Shown here: positions 55,749 through 64,000 of the stretch, one piece after another | How positions within the stretch are numbered: position 1 is the first letter of the stretch | Layout of the letters: each line of letters opens with the position of its first letter | Notes under the pieces: model-generated | What the model was told of the DNA's origin: nothing | Seen by the model: only the letters and a program-made list of their open reading frames with translations | The model's database searches: none | Translations under genes and position numbers: made by a program | From: BQWY01 sp046351095 | GTDB taxonomy: Bacteria > Nitrospirota > Nitrospiria > Nitrospirales > Nitrospiraceae | Length of the DNA stretch: 64,000 bases | NCBI GenBank assembly: GCA_046351095.1 | Contig: JAXLZC010000001.1 | Span: 930,001 to 994,000, forward strand | Direction: 5' to 3'

Positions 55749-56960
55749 TCACGCACGCCCCGCAGCGGCTTTTCCAAGAGACAAGGGTTGCACGGTGCCG
55801 GTCACACGTGTGTCGTAGCCGCCCAAGGCCTCGACCTCGCTCCGAAAGGCACGGCTGACCATGGCGTCCAACAATTGCTGCAACGACGGATGGCCCGTGA
55901 GCGTCGCGGTCGCCATCACCAAGTCGTACCGCTCTTCTTGCAACGGCACGAATCCCAAGCCGAACGCCTGCGCGGCCGCGCGCACGCCGATCCCCGCCTG
56001 CGCCTGCCCATCCGCAACCGCCCGCGCCACCGCGACATGCGACGACACCGTCCGCGTATAGCTTTTCACCTGCGCCGGCTTGATCCCCGCTTCGTGTAGC
56101 CGCTGATCCAAGAGGAGCCGCGCCCCGGATCCGCCTTCGCGGTTGACGATCGACACATCTCGACGCGCGAGGTCGCCGACCTCGCGTAGTCCCTTCGGGT
56201 TGCCGGCGCCGACAATCAACCCCGCCTCCCAACTGGCGAAACTCACGACCGTAAATTTTGACGAGGGCAACGCACGGCGCAGGAACGGCAGATTCGACTC
56301 GCCGGTTTTCCGATCCACGACGTGCACGCCCGCGACATGCACGGTCCCAGCTTTGAGTTGGTCGATCGCCGACGCGCTGCCCGCCGTCCAGGCGACCACC
56401 GAGGCCGTCGGCTGCCGCCTTCGTACGTATTCGCCCGCCAGCATGATGGCGGGATCGCAGCCGGCCACGCAAATATTGTCCCGAATCGACGACCACTCGC
56501 GCAGCAACTCGACCCGCACCGAGGCGCGGCGACCGTCGCGTCTTGCAGGCTGACCGTTGTCCAGCGTCACGCCGTCCGCCGCCACCATATAGGTCAGCAC
56601 CTCGCCCAACTCGCGGACCGGACGCACCATGATACGATCGCCGACCTGCGTCAGCTTCACACGTCGACGTCCCGACTCGCCGGCAGTATCCTGACAGCCG
56701 TCGGCCCATTCACCGTCAACCGTCGGCCCGCTCGACATCAACGCGAACAGGTCTTCCACACGACATTGCAGCGCGCCCGCCAACCGCAACGCCACGGCCG
56801 TCGTCGGCAGATACTGATTGGCTTCGATCGCATAGACGGCCTGGCGTGTAATGCCGGAGGCGGCGGCCAACTGCGCCGACGACCACCCACGCGCAAGCCG
56901 CACGGCGCGCAACCGATTATCGACGTTCTCCGGACGTTCCGCCTTGTGCTGCTCACTCAT
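55749..56960 (-). CDS. One-component regulator: XRE HTH fused to a binding-protein-like domain
   Basis: 403 aa. Residues about 14-72 hold the helix-turn-helix (SSAQLAAASGITRQAVYAIE). Residues about 150-385 are a periplasmic-binding-protein fold without a signal peptide (DPAIMLAGEYVRRRQ, AGVHVVDRKTGESNL, NREGGSGARLLLDQRL), as in COG1910-type regulators. It should sense an intracellular anion such as molybdate or tungstate and control the downstream genes. A palindrome lies 19 bases upstream of its start. Confidence 0.87.
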   Translation of the reverse strand: MSEQHKAERPENVDNRLRAVRLARGWSSAQLAAASGITRQAVYAIEANQYLPTTAVALRLAGALQCRVEDLFALMSSGPTVDGEWADGCQDTAGESGRRRVKLTQVGDRIMVRPVRELGEVLTYMVAADGVTLDNGQPARRDGRRASVRVELLREWSSIRDNICVAGCDPAIMLAGEYVRRRQPTASVVAWTAGSASAIDQLKAGTVHVAGVHVVDRKTGESNLPFLRRALPSSKFTVVSFASWEAGLIVGAGNPKGLREVGDLARRDVSIVNREGGSGARLLLDQRLHEAGIKPAQVKSYTRTVSSHVAVARAVADGQAQAGIGVRAAAQAFGLGFVPLQEERYDLVMATATLTGHPSLQQLLDAMVSRAFRSEVEALGGYDTRVTGTVQPLSLGKAAAGRA

Positions 56961-56978
56961 GGGACGCTCTTCTACAGT

Positions 56979-57003
56979 TATACTTCACATACTGTCAAGT
57001 ATA
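56979..57003 (-). promoter_or_regulatory. Palindrome TATACTT-N11-AAGTATA upstream of the regulator
   Basis: A 7-bp inverted repeat in an AT-rich patch 19 bases upstream of the regulator start and 15 bases before the histidine kinase start. Extended by CAGT/CTG on the outside. It is a candidate operator for the XRE protein. Confidence 0.45.
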
Positions 57004-57017
57004 CTGACACTGGCACA

Positions 57018-58670
57018 ATGCCCACGGAAGACACACCGCATCGACCAGTGACCTCTCATCGTCGCTGTGGTACCCTTCCGTATTGTGATCGCCGCTCACC
57101 TCCATCGGTCGCACTCGCCGTGTTATATCGCCTGACGATCGGTCAAAAATTATTATTGGGGTTCGGCCTGCTGCTGAGCCTGCTCGCCCTGAGCCTTGCG
57201 GGATTGCTGATGTACTTGGCGCGCGTCAACAGCTACGTGGATCGCCACCAACGCATAACCATTCCCGGTGTCGTCACTGCGGCGGAGATGCAGCAGACAG
57301 TGGCCGAGATGCAGACGCACATGCATCACGTGCTGGAACACCAATCGACGACGGAGCGCCACGCCACACTCGCACGCGTGACGGAACTGGAAATGCGCCT
57401 CACTGCACTCTTGGAGACCTACCGCGAAAACCATGCCGCCCGCCGCCATCCGGTGCTCCACGGCATGTTGACGGCGCACGGCCGCACGGATTTAGTCGAG
57501 GAGGAAGAGCGGACGCTGGCCGACCTGTCCTCGCACATCGACCGGCTCGCCAAAATGCGCCGTCAGACCGCGGAGGTCGCGCCTTCCACAGCAGGGACGA
57601 ATGGCCAGGCACCCGCGACCGAGTCCGACTACGAGCAAGCGGTCGCCGCCATGAGCGCCGGTATTCATACCGTGATCGACGTCCATCGGAAGATCGACAT
57701 GGAGATGAAGTTGGAAGGCGACCGGCTGGTCACCGAAGCTCGCGCTATCGCTTCGGCGCTCGGCATCCTGTTTGCGCTGGTCATTCTCGGCGTGTACCTC
57801 GCGATGACGCGGCTCGTCGCACGCCCCTTGGCTCGCCTAGCGGACACGGCGGATCGTGTGGCGCACCAAGACCTGACGGTGCAATTCGAACAATGGCCGA
57901 GTGCGGATGAAGTGGGACGACTGGCGGCGTCGTTAAGCGCCATGCTGTCGACACTCCGCGAACGTGGCACGGCGCTGATGCACAAAACGAAAGAGCTGGA
58001 AGCCTTCACCTATTCGGTCGCCCATGACCTGAAGGGACCGCTGCGCGAAATCGAAGGGTTTTCGTCGTTGCTCGAAAAGCGGTTTGCCGACGCGCCCGAG
58101 CCCGAGGTCCGACACCATCTGGACGTGATTCGCCGATCGACCCTTCGCCTCACGTCTATGATCGACGCCCTCCTGAAATATTCGCGCCTCGAACAACAGA
58201 CGCTCCCGCGCGCACGCTTCAACCTCGGTGAAATGGTTGCGCACCTGGTCGCCGAACGTCAGCCGGACGGCCAACCGCGCCGCGTGAAGATCGACGTCGA
58301 ACTTCCCTTTTCCGATCTCTACGGCGAACCGGTGAGCGTTCGTCAGGCGCTCCACAATCTCCTGGACAATGCGATCAAGTTTTCGCGTCGCGCCTCACAA
58401 CCCGAAATCGTGATCGGCGGATTCCGCACGGCACAGGAAAGCGTGGTCTGGGTCGCCGACAATGGTGTCGGCATCGGCGAGCAGGACCGCGAACGGATGT
58501 TCAATCTGTTCGAACGTGTGCACCCAAGCGACGAATTCGAAGGCACGGGCGTCGGCCTGGCGATCGTGAAACTCGTGATGGACAAACACGGCGGGCGCGT
58601 CTGGGTCGAGTCTACTCCAGGCACAGGCACTCGCTTCTACTTAGCCTTTCCGGAGCGACCTGCCCCATGA
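57018..58670 (+). CDS. Membrane sensor histidine kinase with a His-rich four-helix sensor
   Basis: 550 aa from ATG 57018; no clear ribosome binding site, so a GTG near 57119 is possible. Residues 43-66 are membrane helix one and 245-264 helix two. Between them is a helical periplasmic domain with a His-rich stretch (HMHHVLEHQ, 101-109). HAMP 265-315, HisKA with His336 (AHDLKGPLR), N box DNAIKF (450-455), G1 DNGVGIG (481-487) and G2 GTGVGLAI follow. The RR start overlaps its stop (ATGA). Confidence 0.92.
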   Translation: MPTEDTPHRPVTSHRRCGTLPYCDRRSPPSVALAVLYRLTIGQKLLLGFGLLLSLLALSLAGLLMYLARVNSYVDRHQRITIPGVVTAAEMQQTVAEMQTHMHHVLEHQSTTERHATLARVTELEMRLTALLETYRENHAARRHPVLHGMLTAHGRTDLVEEEERTLADLSSHIDRLAKMRRQTAEVAPSTAGTNGQAPATESDYEQAVAAMSAGIHTVIDVHRKIDMEMKLEGDRLVTEARAIASALGILFALVILGVYLAMTRLVARPLARLADTADRVAHQDLTVQFEQWPSADEVGRLAASLSAMLSTLRERGTALMHKTKELEAFTYSVAHDLKGPLREIEGFSSLLEKRFADAPEPEVRHHLDVIRRSTLRLTSMIDALLKYSRLEQQTLPRARFNLGEMVAHLVAERQPDGQPRRVKIDVELPFSDLYGEPVSVRQALHNLLDNAIKFSRRASQPEIVIGGFRTAQESVVWVADNGVGIGEQDRERMFNLFERVHPSDEFEGTGVGLAIVKLVMDKHGGRVWVESTPGTGTRFYLAFPERPAP

Positions 58671-60052
58671 ACATTCTCGCGGTGGACGACGAAGAATTCG
58701 TACGGCTGGTCCTGACGCAGACCCTTCAGGCGGAGGGTTGTGCCGTCGCCACGGCGTCCGGCGGTCAGGCGGCGATCGAGCGACTCGGCACCGACTCGTT
58801 CGACGCGGTCATCACCGATCTGCGTATGCCCGGCATCGACGGACGCGGCGTGCTGCGATGGATCAAAGACCATCAACCCGACGTGGATGTGATCGTGCTG
58901 ACGGGACACGGCGCTGTGCAGGATGCGGTCGAGGCAATGCGCGAGGGCGCCTGGGACTTCCTTGTCAAGGACACCCCATTCGATGGCACGGCGGTCAAAG
59001 CAGCGCTTGCGAAGCTGCGTACACTGCGCGCACTACGACGCGAAAATCTGGCCGCCCGTCGTGGTGGTTATTCCCTCGACGACTATGCGGAGGGATCGAG
59101 TCAGGCCTGGCACACGCTGAAGACACAGATCCTGCGTATCGCACCAGCCCAGGCACCCGTGTTGATCTCCGGCGAAACCGGTTCTGGCAAAGAAGTTGTC
59201 GCGCGGCTCTTGCACGCCCACAGTGCACGCGCAGCCGGCCCCTTCATCGCCATCAACTGCGGCGCCGTCAGTCGCGAATTATTGGAGAGCGAATTGTTCG
59301 GGCATGAAAAAGGCGCGTTTACCGGCGCCGCAACAGCACGCCAAGGACTCATCGCCGCCGCCGAATGTGGCACGTTGTTTCTGGACGAAGTCGGCGAAAT
59401 GCCGGGACCGATGCAGGTGGGATTGCTTCGTGTTTTGGATCGCGGCGAATATCGACCGGTCGGCAGTACACGCACCAGACACGCGGATGTTCGGGTGATC
59501 GGCGCGACGAATCAAGACCTCCAGGAGCTCGCGCATCAAGGACGATTCCGCGACGACCTCCTGTACCGTATCAATACGATCGGCCTGCAGGTGCCGCCGC
59601 TGCGCGAACGGACAGACGACCTGCCTGCACTCGTAGGTCACCTGTTGCGCGGAGTGCGTGTACCAGGCTCCGGACCATCGGCACTTGCGCCGGATGCGCT
59701 GGCCGCACTCGCCGCCTATCGCTGGCCTGGGAATATTCGCGAGCTGCGGAATGTGCTCGAACGTATCATGCTCATGCGTACCGGTAGCGGACCGATCACG
59801 GAAGCCGATGTGCGTCAGATACTCGGGCCGGTCAGCGGGACACCTTCTGGGATACCGCCTCCTGGATCAACACAAGCGTATCCCGCCGCCGAGCTTCTCT
59901 CGCTGGAGGACATCGAACGACGACATATTCTTCAGGTACTGGAGTCGCAGCGGGGGAACAAAACGCAGACGGCGAAGATTCTGCAGATCGATTACAAGAC
60001 GCTGTTGAGCAAACTCAAAAAATACGGTGTGGCGGACAATCAGGAAGGCTAA
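58667..60052 (+). CDS. NtrC-family sigma54 activator, response regulator
   Basis: 461 aa. Receiver 1-120 with Asp7, Asp8, phospho-Asp51 and LTGHG; the Lys is in VKDTPF, lacking the usual following Pro. AAA+ domain with GETGSGKE and the sigma54-contact GAFTGA. C-terminal Fis-type HTH (NKTQTAKILQIDYKTLLSKL). It should switch on RpoN promoters when phosphorylated by the adjacent kinase. No strict -24/-12 site was found in this window. Confidence 0.94.
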   Translation: MNILAVDDEEFVRLVLTQTLQAEGCAVATASGGQAAIERLGTDSFDAVITDLRMPGIDGRGVLRWIKDHQPDVDVIVLTGHGAVQDAVEAMREGAWDFLVKDTPFDGTAVKAALAKLRTLRALRRENLAARRGGYSLDDYAEGSSQAWHTLKTQILRIAPAQAPVLISGETGSGKEVVARLLHAHSARAAGPFIAINCGAVSRELLESELFGHEKGAFTGAATARQGLIAAAECGTLFLDEVGEMPGPMQVGLLRVLDRGEYRPVGSTRTRHADVRVIGATNQDLQELAHQGRFRDDLLYRINTIGLQVPPLRERTDDLPALVGHLLRGVRVPGSGPSALAPDALAALAAYRWPGNIRELRNVLERIMLMRTGSGPITEADVRQILGPVSGTPSGIPPPGSTQAYPAAELLSLEDIERRHILQVLESQRGNKTQTAKILQIDYKTLLSKLKKYGVADNQEG

Positions 60053-60102
60053 GCGGAAAGTGCACGACGGCACCCGTCACATCACATGCGGAGAGGAACC
60101 AT

Positions 60103-60978
60103 TTAGGGACAGGGGTTGGTCGCCAACAGTTCGGTCAGGCTGGCACGGATATCGTTAAAAATATCTGTGCGACTCGGGTTGAACGACAAATAGCCGATGA
60201 AGCTATGGCCGCCGGAATATTGCGGCGTCAGGATATTGAGAAGCGTCGGCCCCCAATCCGTGTTGGCGACGGAGGTCGTGGGCAGAGTCAACCGAATCGT
60301 ATTGATCAAGAGGTCGCCTGAGCTCGACCGATACCGTCCGTTGCCGCTGACCAACGATGCCGGCGTCGCAACACCGACGACCTTAAGGGTGCCCGCCGGA
60401 GGAACCGGCGCGGTGGCGAAGGTCTGGTCGAAAGCCGCGTTCGTGTACAAGTTGCCCTGCGAATGGGGCACGATGAGGACCGAGCGGCAGGACGGCGGCA
60501 AAATCGTCTCGCGGTAACGGGCGGCGTGGCGCTGGATCGTCGCCGCATCGATCTGATTGGCATCGGTCATCGGTCCCTTGAGGAACGGCAGCAGGTTGTT
60601 CACGACCGTGAACGACTCCAACGTTTCCCAGAACTTGGTGGGATCGAGTCCGAATCGCTGCTGACTGGCTTCGGCAAAGTCTTTGAGCTCGCCGTGCGTC
60701 GGATTGTAGTTGAACCGAAAATCGTAACAGACCGCCTGTAACGCAGCCGGCATACTGCCGATCTGATTGACGAACTCCTGCTCCAACTTCCCCGCGTTGA
60801 TCCGGGCCTCATCCAACGAGGTCGTCACCCCGTTCACGTAAAAGATTTCGATATGGCGCGCTTGCGGATTCTGACAGGCCGGCTGAAACGGCGCCTGCGC
60901 CGACGCATACCCCGACAATCCGGCAAGAGATCCGACGATGGCGGCGACAAGAACGAGCGCTCGTGACGATATACGCAT
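60103..60978 (-). CDS. Exported alpha/beta-hydrolase-like protein
   Basis: 291 aa with a signal peptide (ending YASAQA). The nucleophile elbow is VPHSQGN, near residue 170 (PHSQG replaces GxSxG). A His in GGHSFIGYL near the end may be the catalytic base. Cysteines at CQNP, VCYD, PPSCRS and NPCP could form two disulfides. It could be a lipase or esterase of the envelope; the substrate is unknown. It is transcribed after the lipoprotein at 60985. Confidence 0.68.
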   Translation of the reverse strand: MRISSRALVLVAAIVGSLAGLSGYASAQAPFQPACQNPQARHIEIFYVNGVTTSLDEARINAGKLEQEFVNQIGSMPAALQAVCYDFRFNYNPTHGELKDFAEASQQRFGLDPTKFWETLESFTVVNNLLPFLKGPMTDANQIDAATIQRHAARYRETILPPSCRSVLIVPHSQGNLYTNAAFDQTFATAPVPPAGTLKVVGVATPASLVSGNGRYRSSSGDLLINTIRLTLPTTSVANTDWGPTLLNILTPQYSGGHSFIGYLSFNPSRTDIFNDIRASLTELLATNPCP

Positions 60979-60984
60979 AGGCCT

Positions 60985-61494
60985 CTAGACGGTCCTGCAG
61001 GAAGACAACCACTGATCGGCCGGCGACAGACGCGGCGCAACAGCCGTCACCTGCTCATCGGCTTGTAAGTAGGCCCCGGTGCGGGCAGTGGTGTTCAGAA
61101 TACGCGCACGTAATTTCGTAAAGACTTCGGGATAGTCGGTCGGACGGCGCGCCATCACACATTCGATCGCGCGGAATCGGTTGTCGGCATGCGTCTTCGA
61201 GAGCTGCGCGTTGCCCGCGTCGACCATCGAGAGCTGAGCCGCCGCCGCAAACTGACGTAAGGCGCTCCGCGTCGCCGGATCGGAATAGGTTTGATCGATG
61301 TAGGTTTCGACGTCGTCGCGTACGCCGTCGGCATCCGCATCGACACCCGCCACAGTCGCGATGTTCGGATCGGTTGGATTTGTGCTGCTGCCGTCACCGC
61401 CGCCGCACCCAGCCAGCACCAGTGCCACGACCAAGGCTGACATCAGCGTCGGCCAGGGCGCTCCGTCGTTCGTTCGTTTTGCAGACATCATCAT
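60985..61494 (-). CDS. Lipoprotein with a calcium-binding-like acidic repeat
   Basis: 169 aa with lipobox LAGC (Cys30) after a signal helix. The next part is Gly/Ser/Asn-rich, then DADADGVRDDVETYID resembles a type-3 thrombospondin or EF-hand calcium loop. The C-terminal part is helical with two cysteines (ECVMARRP and SSCRTV). It ends 7 bases before the hydrolase starts, so the pair is co-transcribed and may act together at the membrane. Confidence 0.7.
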   Translation of the reverse strand: MMMSAKRTNDGAPWPTLMSALVVALVLAGCGGGDGSSTNPTDPNIATVAGVDADADGVRDDVETYIDQTYSDPATRSALRQFAAAAQLSMVDAGNAQLSKTHADNRFRAIECVMARRPTDYPEVFTKLRARILNTTARTGAYLQADEQVTAVAPRLSPADQWLSSCRTV

Positions 61495-61612
61495 GCGGGC
61501 ACTCTACTCTACGTATTTTCGAAATTTCAACTTAGCCGATTGAGCCGCCTCTTTTGAACAGGACGATGGTCCGCAGCGACAACTCGCAGACAGATCCATG
61601 CACAGTCTGCCG

Positions 61613-63217
61613 CTACCCCATATCCCTAAGCGTATGGTCGGGATTTACCTTACGGGCGATATTTTTCATCACCTGATCGGCAAACAGCACCACTGGCCGA
61701 CCACGTTCGTCCTTCACAATCATGGAGGTGCTAGGGGGCTTGAACGTGGCCGGATCGCCGTCGATCCAGGCGCTGCAGGTAAACGAAAGCGGTTCCAGAA
61801 TCGTCTCGACTCGGTACTCGTCGCGCAACCGATATTGCAGCACATCGAACTGCAAGCGGCCGACCGCCGCGACGAACGATTCGAGTTCGTTCAGGCTCCG
61901 CATGATCTGCACGGTGCCCTCTTGGGCCATCTGCGTCATGCCCTTGTCGAAGGCCTTGCGTTTGCCGACATCGCTGGGACGAATACGCGCAAACACTTCC
62001 GGCTGAAATTGCGGCAACGCCTTAAAATTGAACCCGCCGCTGACGGACACGGTATCGCCGATCGCGAACAGGCCGGGATTGATGATGCCGATAATGTCGC
62101 CCGCGTAGGCTTCCTCAACCGTCATCCGATCCTTCGCCACCAAACTGTGTGGACGCGACAGGCGAATCTCGCGCCCCAAGCGATGGTGCATCACCGTCAT
62201 ATCGCGCTCGAAGCGCCCGGAGCAGATCCGGAGAAACGCCGTGCTGTCGCGATGCTTCGGGTTCATGTTCGCTTGGAGCTTAAACACATAGGCGCTGAAG
62301 GGCGTGGCCACTGGATCGATCGTGACCTCCGTGCCGTCCATACGGTCGGCCGGTCGCGCGCCGGGACTGGGCGCCAGGTCGACGAACGCATCCAAAAAAC
62401 TCTCGATACCGAAATTCGTCAGGGCGGATGCAAAAAAGACGGGTGTGATTTCGCCGGCCAAAAATGCCTCGCGCGTGAACGGATTGCCGGCCACTTCCAG
62501 CAATTCCAGATCGTGATGCACCTGCTCCAAGACCTCAGGAGACACACGCGTATTCGACCCGAGTCGATCGAGCGGCAGCGTTTCGACCGCGACCTTCGTC
62601 GCGCCGCCGTGCGCCGTGCGGCTGAAGAGCTGCACCTCTTGATCGGCCCGCGTCACGATGCCGACAAAATCGCTGCCGGACCCGATCGGCCAATTCACCG
62701 CGCTCGCATGGATGTTCAGCGCCTCCTCGACCTCCGTCATAAGGTCGAGCGGCGGCCGCCCGGGCATATCCATCTTATTGATGAGCGTCAGGACGGGAAT
62801 ACGCCGCATACGACAGACGGCGAAGAGTTTGCGCGTCTGAGTCTCGACACCTTTCGCCGCATCGATCACCATGATCGCGCTGTCGGCAGCCGTCAGCGTC
62901 CGATAGGTGTCTTCGGAAAAGTCCTGGTGGCCGGGCGTATCGAGCAGATTGACGATTGCATCTTTATAGGGGAACTGCATGGCCGAGGCGGTGATGGAAA
63001 TGCCGCGCTCCTGCTCCATGCCCATCCAGTCGGAAGAGGTCGCCTTCGAGCCTTTGCGGCCGCGCACCATCCCCGCTGTCCGAATCAAGCCGGAGTACAG
63101 CAACAGCTTTTCCGTCAGCGTCGTTTTTCCGGCGTCGGGATGGCTGATGATCGCAAACGTGCGCCGCTTTGCGGTCGCCGCCGCGAGTTCGCCGAGTTCT
63201 GTCGCATTCGTCGTCAT
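61613..63217 (-). CDS. prfC: Peptide chain release factor 3
   Basis: 534 aa. G1 SHPDAGKTT, the RGISIT switch, G3 DTPGHQDF and G4 NKMD. The Trp/Gly-rich RF3-specific region and the C-terminal domain IV match PrfC rather than EF-G. RF3 frees RF1/RF2 from the ribosome. The gene is a single unit, divergent from the DUF488 gene. Confidence 0.96.
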   Translation of the reverse strand: MTTNATELGELAAATAKRRTFAIISHPDAGKTTLTEKLLLYSGLIRTAGMVRGRKGSKATSSDWMGMEQERGISITASAMQFPYKDAIVNLLDTPGHQDFSEDTYRTLTAADSAIMVIDAAKGVETQTRKLFAVCRMRRIPVLTLINKMDMPGRPPLDLMTEVEEALNIHASAVNWPIGSGSDFVGIVTRADQEVQLFSRTAHGGATKVAVETLPLDRLGSNTRVSPEVLEQVHHDLELLEVAGNPFTREAFLAGEITPVFFASALTNFGIESFLDAFVDLAPSPGARPADRMDGTEVTIDPVATPFSAYVFKLQANMNPKHRDSTAFLRICSGRFERDMTVMHHRLGREIRLSRPHSLVAKDRMTVEEAYAGDIIGIINPGLFAIGDTVSVSGGFNFKALPQFQPEVFARIRPSDVGKRKAFDKGMTQMAQEGTVQIMRSLNELESFVAAVGRLQFDVLQYRLRDEYRVETILEPLSFTCSAWIDGDPATFKPPSTSMIVKDERGRPVVLFADQVMKNIARKVNPDHTLRDMG

Positions 63218-63340
63218 AAAAAGCTCGGCAGCTTACCACAGCCCGCCGGATGGGGCCTAGCGGTTTGGCGAGTGCCCATGTGTCGTACGGTCGTCGCGTC
63301 AAGCGCTTGAACAGCACCTGAGGTCTCGCCATGATGGACC

Positions 63341-63889
63341 ATGCCCACACTCTGGACTATCGGCCATTCGACGCGGTCGGCGGAAGAATTTTGCGCGCTG
63401 CTGAAGACGCATTCGATCGAAATGCTGGTCGACGTGCGCCGATTCCCCGGCTCGCGTCGGTATCCGCACTTCGGCTCGCCGCAACTCGTGAAGAATTTGC
63501 ACAAGGTGGGCATCGCCTACCGACACATGCCGGACCTCGGCGGACGGCGTACACCGAGACTCGATTCGCAGAATGTCGGGTGGAGGAACGAAGGATTCCG
63601 CGGCTACGCGGACTACATGAAGACGAAGGCATTTCGAGGGGCCTTCGACACGTTACTCACGCTGGCTCGCACCGCACGAACCGCTGTCATGTGCGCCGAA
63701 GCCGTGCCCTGGCGCTGCCACCGCACACTCATCGCCGATGCCGCCGTCCCTCAGGGCTGGGACGTCCGCCACATCGTCGACCGCACCACAGCCAAACCGC
63801 ACGTCCTCACGCCGTTCGCTCTGTTGGATGGAGAGCGACTCACCTATCCTCTGACAGCAACTGCACCATCGGAACCGACGCTGTTTTAA
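63341..63889 (+). CDS. DUF488 family protein
   Basis: 182 aa. The family signature is clear: TIGHSTRSAEEFCALLK, VDVRRFPGSRRYPHF and CAEAVPWRCHR. DUF488 proteins are small, cytosolic, and of unknown biochemical role; the invariant Cys in CAEA suggests catalysis or metal binding. It is divergent from prfC and followed by the last gene. Confidence 0.9.
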   Translation: MPTLWTIGHSTRSAEEFCALLKTHSIEMLVDVRRFPGSRRYPHFGSPQLVKNLHKVGIAYRHMPDLGGRRTPRLDSQNVGWRNEGFRGYADYMKTKAFRGAFDTLLTLARTARTAVMCAEAVPWRCHRTLIADAAVPQGWDVRHIVDRTTAKPHVLTPFALLDGERLTYPLTATAPSEPTLF

Positions 63890-63902
63890 ACACTCCGAGG
63901 AG

Positions 63903-64000
63903 CTACGCCTCCTGGGCGGCTTTCACCAAACGCGCGATGACGCGTTCGATCTCCTGCAACATGGTCGGCTTATAGATGATTTCTTTGATGTTCGATACAA
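63903..64000 (-). CDS. Response-regulator receiver, C-terminal end (cut by window edge)
   Basis: The last 32 codons of a minus-strand gene are visible, ending VKAAQEA. The segment IKEIIYKPTMLQEIERVI carries the receiver Lys-Pro pair and last helix. There is no output domain after it, so this is either a single-domain regulator or the end of a hybrid protein whose start lies outside the window. Confidence 0.75.
   Translation of the reverse strand, partial: VSNIKEIIYKPTMLQEIERVIARLVKAAQEA

Noticed and set aside
57001..57020. sigma54 promoter (TGGCAC) before the histidine kinase gene
   Set aside because: TGGCAC is at 57011-57016 but the matching TTGC at the right distance is absent.

Overview
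The window reads as a 64 kb piece of a GC-rich Gram-negative chromosome. It shows outer-membrane porins, lipoproteins and MltG, but no phage structural genes, insertion sequence, rRNA or CRISPR array. The run recA-recX-alaS-ruvX-mltG, a HemQ-type member of the chlorite dismutase family and several conserved orphans suggest Nitrospirota (Nitrospira-like). That placement is inferred from gene content and was not tested by any search.

Layout. 1-5.6 kb: end of a MATE exporter, an MsbA-like ABC exporter, a PanE reductase fused to an extra C-terminal domain, a sirtuin and a HAD hydrolase. 5.8-8.6 kb: a degenerate receiver protein with a long helical tail, then a small low-GC patch with a 40-aa basic protein, an HNH nuclease and a Cys-rich mini-protein. 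8.7-18.9 kb (+): valS-nadC-birA-coaX and grpE-dnaK-dnaJ-rsmE. 18.9-30.3 kb (-): recA-recX-alaS-ruvX-mltG-deoC, a DeoB-like protein that has lost its active site, a RidA protein, and a coupled pair of exported proteins (IPT repeats with Cys-Cys motifs, then a Ycf48-like propeller). 30.5-41.1 kb: DUF4403 protein, ZIP transporter, thpR, cinA, a HemQ-like protein, an orphan 70-aa/401-aa gene pair, tRNA-Met and an XRE-S24 repressor. 41.8-57 kb: a large anion-transport region. 57-64 kb: a histidine kinase with a sigma54 activator, a secreted hydrolase with a lipoprotein, prfC, a DUF488 gene and the end of a response regulator.

The most unusual block is 41.8-57 kb. It holds two related modules, each made of an OprO/OprP-like porin, a ModA-like binding protein and a member of one lipoprotein family. 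One module runs by stop-start overlaps into a sulfonate/nitrate-type ABC transporter. The other sits upstream of modA-modB-modC. A chromate-transporter homologue lies between them, and a one-component regulator (XRE helix-turn-helix plus binding-protein-like domain) heads the second. A palindrome lies just upstream of that regulator. Together these genes would carry anions across the outer membrane, periplasm and inner membrane, with an intracellular ligand sensor; the ligand cannot be read from the sequence.
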